The notes under the pieces were generated by a model, which saw only the letters and a list, made by a program, of their open reading frames with translations, did no database searches and was not told where the DNA came from. DNA of 37,982 bases from Candidatus Eisenbacteria bacterium. Lineage in GTDB: Bacteria > Eisenbacteria > RBG-16-71-46. Each line of letters opens with the position of its first letter. Positions within the stretch are counted from its first letter, which is position 1. Where the stretch lies: contig DASTBI010000073.1 in the NCBI GenBank assembly GCA_035712145.1, positions 1-37,982 of the forward strand, given 5' to 3'. The position numbers and the translations under genes are program-made. Positions 7,036 to 13,176 of this stretch are shown piece after piece.

Positions 7036-8226
7036 CTACCACGGCATCCGTCGCGCCCACAGAAGCACCGCCAGGCCAAGAAGGCCCAAACCGGCGATCG
7101 CGATCGAGCCGCGCGCGGCGCCGGGAATCGGGCGCACCGTCGAATGCTGCGGTCCGGGCGCTCCGAAGGCTTCGCGCACCTGCTCGACCGACTTCCACAT
7201 CCCGATCAGCCACGCGAAACCGAGCGGGATGAGGAGGTCGGGCCGGCCCGTGGCGCCCAGCCCTCTCGCCACTTCGAGCCATACGCGCGCGCCGGGAGTC
7301 CCGGGAACGCCCGCGAGCGAGAACAGCGAGAACAACCCCGCCAGCGTGATCAATGGGTGGCGACGCAGGATGGGCGCGCCGAGGCCGGCGGGAGTCGAGA
7401 CCGGAAGAAAGCGCGCGAGCGTGCTGGCTCCGGTCAGCGCCAGCGCCAGGTGCGCCGCCCAGTTGACCAGCCACGTCATGTCCGGGCCCTGCCCCGACGC
7501 GATCAGGGCAAGCACCAGAGCGCCGTTCAAGCTCGCGAGCGTGCCCACCCGGCGCTCGGGACGGCGCTGCGCCATGAGCGTGGCCGCGCCGGCGACGAAC
7601 GCCACCCACGCCGCGATCCGAAGAAGTCCCCACGCCAGGCGCGCACCGGGAGGAAATTGATCGACGCCATCGAGTCGCGCGGCGAGCCAGACCGCGCCGC
7701 TGATCTGCAACGTGGCGGCGGCAAGCGGAGCAAGCCACGGGCGGACGCCCTGAAAGACGTCGGCGAGCCAGAAGTGAAAGGGCGCGCCACCGAGCAGCAC
7801 CACGCCGATCAGCAGCGAAAGGGGCAGCGCCGTGCTCCACAGGAACGTGGGCTCGAGACCGAGACTCAGGACCGACCACTGTTCGCGCACGTAAGCCGTG
7901 CCGGTGGCCAGCGCGAGCAGCTCGATCCCCGCCCACGAGAGCGCGATCGCGCTGCCCATGACCCAGAGCAGCTTGAGCGCACATTCCCCGTGCAGCAGCT
8001 CGTCGCCGTCCCGCGCCAGCGCCGCGACCACCACGCCGACCACGAGCGGGGTCCACGACGCGTTGGCGCCCGGCGCGAGCCCGATGCCGGCGGCCAGCGC
8101 GATCAGCGCGCTCGCGGGCCCGATACCGGCGCGGCCCGGACGCTCGAGACGCAGCATCAGGAGTCCCGAGAGGAGCGCCGCCAGCGCGGCGGCGGCAGCG
8201 ATCATCGGGGCCGAGAGCGCGGTCAT
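7036..8226 (-). CDS. NuoN-like (antiporter-type) membrane subunit, degenerate
   Basis: The 396-aa protein is almost wholly hydrophobic, with about 11-12 predicted transmembrane helices. Two landmarks tie it to the NuoN/NuoM/MrpD antiporter fold: AGIELLALATG (residues 99-109), matching the TM5 glutamate motif (Glu102), and GGAPFHFWLADVFQG (146-160), matching the TM7 'PFHFWtPDvyeG' motif. Aligned by eye with E. coli NuoN, the TM7 lysine falls on Leu144 and the TM8 lysine on about Leu173, so both proton-path lysines seem absent; the whole chain has only two or three lysines. NuoN is usually about 480 aa, so this copy is shorter. Its ATG overlaps the stop of the NuoL-like gene (ATGA). A role in ion or proton movement is inference. 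Confidence 0.7.
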   Translation of the reverse strand: MTALSAPMIAAAAALAALLSGLLMLRLERPGRAGIGPASALIALAAGIGLAPGANASWTPLVVGVVVAALARDGDELLHGECALKLLWVMGSAIALSWAGIELLALATGTAYVREQWSVLSLGLEPTFLWSTALPLSLLIGVVLLGGAPFHFWLADVFQGVRPWLAPLAAATLQISGAVWLAARLDGVDQFPPGARLAWGLLRIAAWVAFVAGAATLMAQRRPERRVGTLASLNGALVLALIASGQGPDMTWLVNWAAHLALALTGASTLARFLPVSTPAGLGAPILRRHPLITLAGLFSLFSLAGVPGTPGARVWLEVARGLGATGRPDLLIPLGFAWLIGMWKSVEQVREAFGAPGPQHSTVRPIPGAARGSIAIAGLGLLGLAVLLWARRMPW

Positions 8227-9599
8227 CGGAGCAGCGGGAGGAACAGGGCCACGGCGGAGAGCCCGATCAGGAACAGCAGGTATTCCTGCGCGTCACCGGT
8301 GTGGAGATCGCGGCTCGGTGCGAGCAGGCCACGGCCGAGCCGCATCAGCACCGCCACCACCCTCCGCTCGACGGCGAGGAACGACCGGAACAGAACGGTT
8401 GCGGCACCGCGCGCGACCTCGCGCTGGCGCGCCATCTCGGCGCTCGCCTTGGAGAGCTGGATGGGATGCCGCTCGAGCCACCAGGCGATCGCCCCGCTCG
8501 CGACCGCCGGCACCCACGCGATGGCGCCCATCGGCCACGCGAACTCGTAGCCGGACCACCACGCCATCACCAGCGCGATCGGGCCGGTCACCATCGTGAG
8601 CGCCGCGATCACGAGCGACAGCGAGACCGCGGACTCCCGCCGCACCATCGCGCGCCGCTCGGGCGCTTCGACCATGCGCCGGATCGCGACCCATGCTCCC
8701 AGCGCGACCGCGAAGGCGGTCGGCACCGCGGCCCACCGGGTGGCGATTCCGGGAGGGCCGAAGCCGAGCGTCAGAAGCAGCGGAGCGGACAGGCAGATGC
8801 TCGAGATCCATCCCGACAGGCGCCACACCAGGTGCGAGGTGGGGACCCGGCGCGGGGCCATGCCGCGCAGCTCCCCATCCAGCAAGGCCACTCGCCCGCC
8901 GCAGGCGGCGAGCCACAGCATCAGCGTGACCTCCTGCGGCAGGACCGCGAGCGCCACCAGCATCGCGGCGAGGACGCAGTCGGCCACGATGAGCCAGCGC
9001 AGGCTCGCCACCCAGCGTCCGCGCCCGAACGCGCGCAGCGTCGCCAGCACGGCGGTGACGATCAGCAGGATGAGCACGGCGCGGCGCACCAGAGGCACCG
9101 CGGTCCAATGCTCGACGTGCCGCCACAGGAGCACGAAGCCGGTGGAGGGAAGCAGCGCGGGCAGCCAGGGCCCCACGGCGAGCAGCGGACCCGAGCGGTC
9201 CGAGAAGGGTCGGGCGAGCGGCAGCGCCGCGAGCAGCTCGAGTCCGGCCCATGCCACTCCCAGCGCCTGGCCCCAGACCAGCAGCGTGGCGAGCCGCGCC
9301 GGCAGCACGCCATGGCTCACCGCCTCGGCCTGAGCGGCATGCGCGGCGGCCGCGAGCCACAGCGCGAGCGCGGGACGACGCAGCCAGTTCCATCGCGGGA
9401 GCTGCTCGGCGCGATCACTGGCGGCGCGGGCCCAGGCCCAGAACGCCGCCGCCAGGAGCTCGAGCCCGAGCGCTCCCGTCCACAGGTGGGGCAGACACAC
9501 CAGTGCCAAGCCGGCGATGCACAGCAGTCCGCCGGTCAGGCGCGCATCCGGCTTCGCGATCGCCTGGAACCCCGCCCGGACGCGATCGATGACACGCAT
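8223..9599 (-). CDS. NuoL/MrpA-like membrane subunit, degenerate
   Basis: The protein is about 458 aa if it starts at ATG 9599, 1 nt after the upstream stop; an ATG at 9623 would overlap that gene by 23 nt. It has about 12 hydrophobic helices. AWAGLELLAAL (116-126) resembles the antiporter TM5 Glu motif (Glu121). GPWLPALLPSTGFVLLWRH (143-161) aligns with the NuoL stretch '[24 protein letters not shown]' (split here only for comparison), with the His and nearby Lys lost. The C-terminus SRDLHTGDAQEYLLFLIGL recalls the last NuoL helix ('LQTGxxxxY'). It is shorter than NuoL (about 610 aa) and very poor in lysine. This is a remote relationship seen by motif only. It is the third gene of the ptsN-led operon. 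Confidence 0.55.
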   Translation of the reverse strand: MRVIDRVRAGFQAIAKPDARLTGGLLCIAGLALVCLPHLWTGALGLELLAAAFWAWARAASDRAEQLPRWNWLRRPALALWLAAAAHAAQAEAVSHGVLPARLATLLVWGQALGVAWAGLELLAALPLARPFSDRSGPLLAVGPWLPALLPSTGFVLLWRHVEHWTAVPLVRRAVLILLIVTAVLATLRAFGRGRWVASLRWLIVADCVLAAMLVALAVLPQEVTLMLWLAACGGRVALLDGELRGMAPRRVPTSHLVWRLSGWISSICLSAPLLLTLGFGPPGIATRWAAVPTAFAVALGAWVAIRRMVEAPERRAMVRRESAVSLSLVIAALTMVTGPIALVMAWWSGYEFAWPMGAIAWVPAVASGAIAWWLERHPIQLSKASAEMARQREVARGAATVLFRSFLAVERRVVAVLMRLGRGLLAPSRDLHTGDAQEYLLFLIGLSAVALFLPLLR

Positions 9600-9600
9600 G

Positions 9601-10260
9601 TCAGTCGTGAAGGTCGTGGGCATCGCTCACCCACGCCGTCCCGGCATGCCGCTCGCGGGCGATGGCCACCCGCAGGGCCAGACCCACACCCAGCGCCGTG
9701 GCCACCAGCAAGGCGGTCGGCGTGTGCGGCGAGGGGCCAACCTGCGCCGTGCGGGCGGCGCCTTCGAGCACCTGGAGCCCGAGTCCCATCGCGGCGAAGC
9801 CGGTCATCGCTCGGCGGATGTGCCGCCGCAGCATGAGGTGGAGGATGCCGGTGGAAAGCAGCGCGGCGCCGAGGGAGATGCGCCGGGTGTCTTCCGGAGA
9901 CATGTCCTGGCGCGCCACGGCGGCGAGCAGCAGCAGCGTCAGCGCCAGCCCGAGCGCGAGCCCCACGGTGTGCGTCTCCGCGGCGCCGCGTGTCTGCGCC
10001 AGCGGGCGGCGGGCGGTGTCCTCGGGATCGCCGGGACGCCACGATCCGATGAGAAGCCAAAGCGCGACCCAGGCCCCGACGACCACCGGCGGCGCTCCCA
10101 GCTCTCGCAGCCACGGCAGGCTCAGCCCCACCCCGATCGCGGTCACCTGCCCCACCCGGAGGCCCGGCAGGAATGCGCTCGCGGTCAGCAGCGCGAGCGG
10201 CGCGAGAAGGCGCGCCAGGTCCAACGGGGAAATCTCCAACCAGGCATCGAGGAAGTGCAC
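9601..10260 (-). CDS. NuoK/MrpC-like membrane subunit with extra N-terminal helices
   Basis: The 219-aa membrane protein contains no lysine. The C-terminal 100 residues follow the NuoK/MrpC/HyfE plan: a helix, then LMLRRHIRRAMTGFAAMGLG (compare 'LLxRRNLIRxLIGIELLLNA'), then PHTPTALLVATALGVGLALR (compare MrpC 'DPLPQALVLTAIVIGFALTA'). The TM2 glutamate of NuoK appears to be Ala. The first 100 residues add about three helices not found in NuoK. Translation must start at or after GTG 10260, because the codon just upstream is TAG; GGAG sits 5 nt before the GTG inside the arm of the inverted-repeat element. It is followed 1 nt later by the NuoL-like gene. Confidence 0.55.
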   Translation of the reverse strand: MHFLDAWLEISPLDLARLLAPLALLTASAFLPGLRVGQVTAIGVGLSLPWLRELGAPPVVVGAWVALWLLIGSWRPGDPEDTARRPLAQTRGAAETHTVGLALGLALTLLLLAAVARQDMSPEDTRRISLGAALLSTGILHLMLRRHIRRAMTGFAAMGLGLQVLEGAARTAQVGPSPHTPTALLVATALGVGLALRVAIARERHAGTAWVSDAHDLHD

Positions 10261-10384
10261 CTAGGCTCCGTTTGATCGGCCGATTACGGCGTTGGCTCGG
10301 TCGCTCGTCGCTGCGACGTATCGCGTTACGACTCGCTCCTCGCTCTCTCGCACGCCTTGTCCTCGGCCGTCAAACGGAGCCTAG
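10261..10384. mobile_element. 116-bp inverted-repeat element (MITE-like) flanked by CTAG
   Basis: The arms CTAGGCTCCGTTTGA-T-CGGCCGA (10261-10283) and its complement (10363-10384) form a 22-bp stem with one bulged base. GGCGT/ACGCC inside extends the pairing and the centre can form a small CGTA/TACG hairpin. The internal part is rich in CTCGCTC-type triplets. CTAG stands at both outer ends (10261-10264 and 10381-10384), so 10265-10380 could be an insertion with a 4-bp target duplication; because CTAG is its own complement, it could also be part of the arms. No coding capacity. The element forms the TAG stop of the ptsN-like gene and provides GGAG before the NuoK-like GTG. Confidence 0.6.
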
Positions 10385-10854
10385 GCGGTGGTCAGATACT
10401 GCGACTCGGCAGTCTTGAGAGCCGCCAGCAGCTCCGTGGGGCCGGCGGCTTCGCGCAGCATCTTGCGCACGGACTCTTCCTTGAGCACTCGGGAGATATT
10501 GGCGAGCACCTTCACGTGGGAGGCCCCGACCGTTTCAGGTGAGACGAGCAGGATGAAGATGTAGGCCGGCTCGCCGTCGGCCGATTCGAAGTCGATCCCC
10601 TGGTGGGAAATGCCGCACGCCGCCAGCATCCGGTCCGCGGCCTTGGCCTTGCCGTGGGGGATCGCCACCCCGTTCCCGATCCCGGTGGACATCATGCCCT
10701 CCCGCCGCAGGACCCGGTCGAGGATCTCGCCCTGGCTGCGCAGCTCGTGAGCGTCCTCCAGCAAGTCCACCAGCTCGACCAGCGCGTCGCGCTTGGTCCT
10801 GGCCTCGAGCTTTGCGGTGACCGCCTTCGGGGTCAGCAGATCGGAGAGCGTCAT
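10381..10854 (-). CDS. ptsN: PTS EIIA-type regulatory protein, PtsN-like
   Basis: The 157-aa protein is a single fructose/nitrogen-type EIIA domain. The phosphorylation site is NGVAIPHGKA with His67, preceded by LRREGMMSTGIG and followed by ILLVSPE and the typical C-terminal helix VLANISRVLKEESVRKMLREA. There is no transmembrane EIIBC partner nearby, so it fits the regulatory PtsN branch, which in other bacteria binds and controls proteins such as potassium transporters and kinases in response to phosphorylation. It lies at the head of the NuoK/NuoL/NuoN-like operon behind a TTGACA promoter. If the inverted-repeat element is removed, its TAG stop is directly followed by the GTG of the NuoK-like gene. 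Control of that membrane unit by EIIA is inference. Confidence 0.9.
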   Translation of the reverse strand: MTLSDLLTPKAVTAKLEARTKRDALVELVDLLEDAHELRSQGEILDRVLRREGMMSTGIGNGVAIPHGKAKAADRMLAACGISHQGIDFESADGEPAYIFILLVSPETVGASHVKVLANISRVLKEESVRKMLREAAGPTELLAALKTAESQYLTTA

Positions 10855-10898
10855 GGCCTATCCCTCGGCCAATAATTCGAATCAGGACAATGGCTTGT

Positions 10899-10928
10899 AA
10901 CGTACGGACCGCGCGAATCGAGTGTCAA
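10899..10928 (-). promoter_or_regulatory. Putative promoter of the ptsN-led operon
   Basis: On the minus strand a perfect TTGACA (10928-10923) is followed after 18 bp by TACGTT (10904-10899). It predicts a leader of roughly 40 nt before the ptsN ATG, with GAGGGAT in front of that ATG. Confidence 0.55.
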
Positions 10929-11067
10929 GGCATTTCACCCGCTTTCCAAGCGCACGAGTCGCGGTTCCGCCGCGCATCGAAAGCAAAACGACATGAAATC
11001 ATCACATCCCACCAGGCTTCGGGGGTAGTACTGTCGTGGCTCCTTCACGAAATCCCGGAGAGCGCTC

Positions 11068-11700
11068 ATGAGACGCACGATCGCCATCGTTCTCTTCATC
11101 GCCTCACTGGCCGCGGGACCGGCGTTTGGCGCACCGACGTTCCAGCTTCGCTACGTGAACGGCATCCCGCGGGTGGAGATCGACGGCGACTTCCGCCACA
11201 GCCGGTACACGGTGTGGCGTGCGGCATCGGCTCAAGGTCCATTTGCGCGGGTGACCGACGGGGACGTCCTGTGCCTGGGTCCCTGCTTCGCCGACGACTA
11301 CTCGGCGATTGGCGGACGCACCTACTGGTACCGCTTCGACGTCCTGCCTCCCGAAGGAGGTCCGGTGAGCCACGGGCCGTTCGAGGCCACGATCTCACGG
11401 GATCAGGCCCGTCCCCTCTCCGCCGGCGTGGCGCCCAATCCCGGGCGAGGAGCCACGCAGGTGACACTGTTCGTGGCCGGCAGTCAGGGGGCCTCGGTGC
11501 ACACCGACGCGGCATTGTTCGATCTCCAGGGGCGGCGGCTGTCCACGATCCATCGCGGTCCGCTCGGGACCGGGCTCCACCGCGTGGCGTGGAACGGCCG
11601 CAGCGATGACGGGGCCGAGCTCAGAGCCGGCCTCTATCTGCTGCGCGCCGTCACCGCCGATGGCAGGCATTGCGTGACACGGGTCGTTCGCACCCGCTAG
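11068..11700 (+). CDS. Secreted protein with C-terminal sorting module
   Basis: The 210-aa protein starts at ATG 11068 with CCGGAGAG upstream. The signal peptide is AIVLFIASLAAGPAFG. Residues 24-110 look like one small Ig/Fn3-type beta-sandwich (RYTVWRAASAQGPFARV, GRTYWYRFDVL) with two Cys that could pair (LCLGPCF). The last 90 residues are the FlgD-like sorting module: VAPNPGRG, TDAALFDLQGRRL, GLHRVAWNGRSDDG, LRAGLYLLRAVT and a terminal V-V-R-T-R. In short proteins of this kind the sorted cargo is often tiny; ligand unknown. The end of the gene overlaps the likely promoter of the GGDEF gene. Confidence 0.78.
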   Translation: MRRTIAIVLFIASLAAGPAFGAPTFQLRYVNGIPRVEIDGDFRHSRYTVWRAASAQGPFARVTDGDVLCLGPCFADDYSAIGGRTYWYRFDVLPPEGGPVSHGPFEATISRDQARPLSAGVAPNPGRGATQVTLFVAGSQGASVHTDAALFDLQGRRLSTIHRGPLGTGLHRVAWNGRSDDGAELRAGLYLLRAVTADGRHCVTRVVRTR

Positions 11701-11703
11701 AAT
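11674..11703 (+). promoter_or_regulatory. Putative promoter of the GGDEF gene
   Basis: GTGACA (11674-11679) is followed after 18 bp by TAGAAT (11698-11703), inside the octamer GCTAGAAT. The same octamer occurs upstream of the double-propeller gene at 33454. The -10 overlaps the stop codon of the preceding gene; predicted leader about 110 nt. Confidence 0.5.
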
Positions 11704-11821
11704 TCCTCGCGTTCACTCATTCCGGGGACACGAGCCACCTCGCCTCCGACCATCCACTGCGTGGCCTCCGGAGCTTCCGGAGGGCCTCGGGCCTACCCGA
11801 CATGGAGGCGGGTTCGCCCAG

Positions 11822-13129
11822 ATGAGACAAGTGCCCATCGGTTTTCGTGAGCTCCTGGAGCAGGTCCTGCCGGTCGAACGCCTGCCCTTGCCGGCGCGAT
11901 CGCCGGTTCAGCGCGCGCTGAAGAGCGGGCTGCCGCGCGAGATCGAGGCCGCCGCGCTGATGACCCTGGAGCGGCTCGCCGAGCGCGGCGCCCCCAGACG
12001 TCTGCGCTCGCCCTCCGATGCGCCGCACCACATCCGCGACCAGCAGCCGGATTCGTCCGACGTCATTCGTATCGATCTTCCGGCGCCGGCGGAGCGCGAT
12101 GGCGTCCTCCTCTATCCGCGGGCCATGCTTCCGGCGCGGGCGTCGGCAGATCTGAGCCAGGTGCGGCAGCTGCTCCACTGGGAGGACAGCGGCATCATGT
12201 CCGATCCGCGCAGCAGCCAGGCGCGCGCGATGCTGCACGAGCATCTCGGCGAGACCGGACGGGAGCTGCTCGGCACCGACGACCTGAACCTCTACGCGCT
12301 GCCGGACCCGGCGGTCGAGAGCGCGGAGTCGCCGCTCGATCCACCGCTGGCGGCCGAGGCGCTGGCGCGCCCCAGCCTGCTCTTCTATTGCCCCGACGTC
12401 ACGCGAAGCCAGCGGCTCGCGCGCCATGCGACGCAGGGAGCGCGCGCCTTCGTGATGCTCGCCGTCGTGTCCGCGGATCAGGAGCCGCTCGGCCTGCTGG
12501 AAGTGCGCACACCCCGCGCGGTGCCGTTCCAGGCCGAGGATCTGGCCCGCATCGCCCTGCTTGCGGACTTCTGCGCCACCATGCTCGAACGCGCCGCGCG
12601 CCTGGAGAAATTGGTCTTCGTCGACGGCACCACGGGCGTCTACAACCGGGCGTACTTCGAGCTCCAGGCCCGCAACGAGATGGCGCGCGCGTTGCGCGAG
12701 AGCGCGTCGCTGGCGCTATGCATCGCGGACATCGACGACTTCAAGACCGTGAACACCATCTACGGCTATGAAGCCGCCAACGCGGTGCTCCACCAGGTCG
12801 CGGCGACGCTCAAGAACGGCGTGCGCCCGTTCGACACGGTGGCGCGATGGGGCGGTGAGGAGTTCGCGGTGCTGCTCACGCCTCCGGTTCAGGCGGAGGA
12901 CGTGATCGCGGTCTGCGAGCGCCTACGCATTGCCGTGGAAAGACTGCAGCTCCACGTCGAAGGTCTCGACCGCCGGCTCTACGAAGTGCGCGTCACCGTG
13001 AGCATGGGCGTGGCGATGTTCCCGGACCATGGAGACAACCCGCAGGATCTGTGGCGGGCCGCCAACCAGGCGCTGCTGATCGCCAAGCGCCCGCCGAAGA
13101 ACCGCGTGGTGATCCAGCGACGCGCTTAG
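11822..13129 (+). CDS. GAF-GGDEF protein with variant nucleotide-binding site
   Basis: The 435-aa cytoplasmic protein has an unassigned N-terminus, a GAF-like domain at about 185-265 (LLFYCPDVTRSQ to FCATMLERAARLEKL) and a GGDEF domain at about 268-433. Seen by numbering against PleD: metal Asp303 in ADIDDF, base-contacting Asn311, signature GGEEF at 344-348, and an I-site RPFD (335-338) for product inhibition. The second base contact, Asp in 'GHxxGD' of canonical cyclases, is Asn320 here (GYEAAN). The family makes c-di-GMP from GTP. A Ser at the same position in Geobacter GSU1658 is linked with hybrid cGAMP synthesis, so the product is uncertain. There is no receiver or membrane domain; the GAF part would sense an intracellular ligand. 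GTG and ATG alternatives upstream are not needed. Confidence 0.9.
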   Translation: MRQVPIGFRELLEQVLPVERLPLPARSPVQRALKSGLPREIEAAALMTLERLAERGAPRRLRSPSDAPHHIRDQQPDSSDVIRIDLPAPAERDGVLLYPRAMLPARASADLSQVRQLLHWEDSGIMSDPRSSQARAMLHEHLGETGRELLGTDDLNLYALPDPAVESAESPLDPPLAAEALARPSLLFYCPDVTRSQRLARHATQGARAFVMLAVVSADQEPLGLLEVRTPRAVPFQAEDLARIALLADFCATMLERAARLEKLVFVDGTTGVYNRAYFELQARNEMARALRESASLALCIADIDDFKTVNTIYGYEAANAVLHQVAATLKNGVRPFDTVARWGGEEFAVLLTPPVQAEDVIAVCERLRIAVERLQLHVEGLDRRLYEVRVTVSMGVAMFPDHGDNPQDLWRAANQALLIAKRPPKNRVVIQRRA

Positions 13130-13168
13130 AGGCTCTGGGGCGGGCACGCACGCCCGCCCTCTTGCCTC
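13129..13168. terminator. Bidirectional hairpin terminator
   Basis: An 8-bp perfect GC stem GGGCGGGC/GCCCGCCC (13138-13145 and 13152-13159) with a 6-nt loop lies between convergent genes. GAGGC/GCCTC (13129-13133 and 13164-13168) can extend it with an internal mismatch. The T-tract is weak (TCTTG), so efficiency is uncertain. Confidence 0.6.
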
Positions 13169-13176
13169 AGTCAGAG

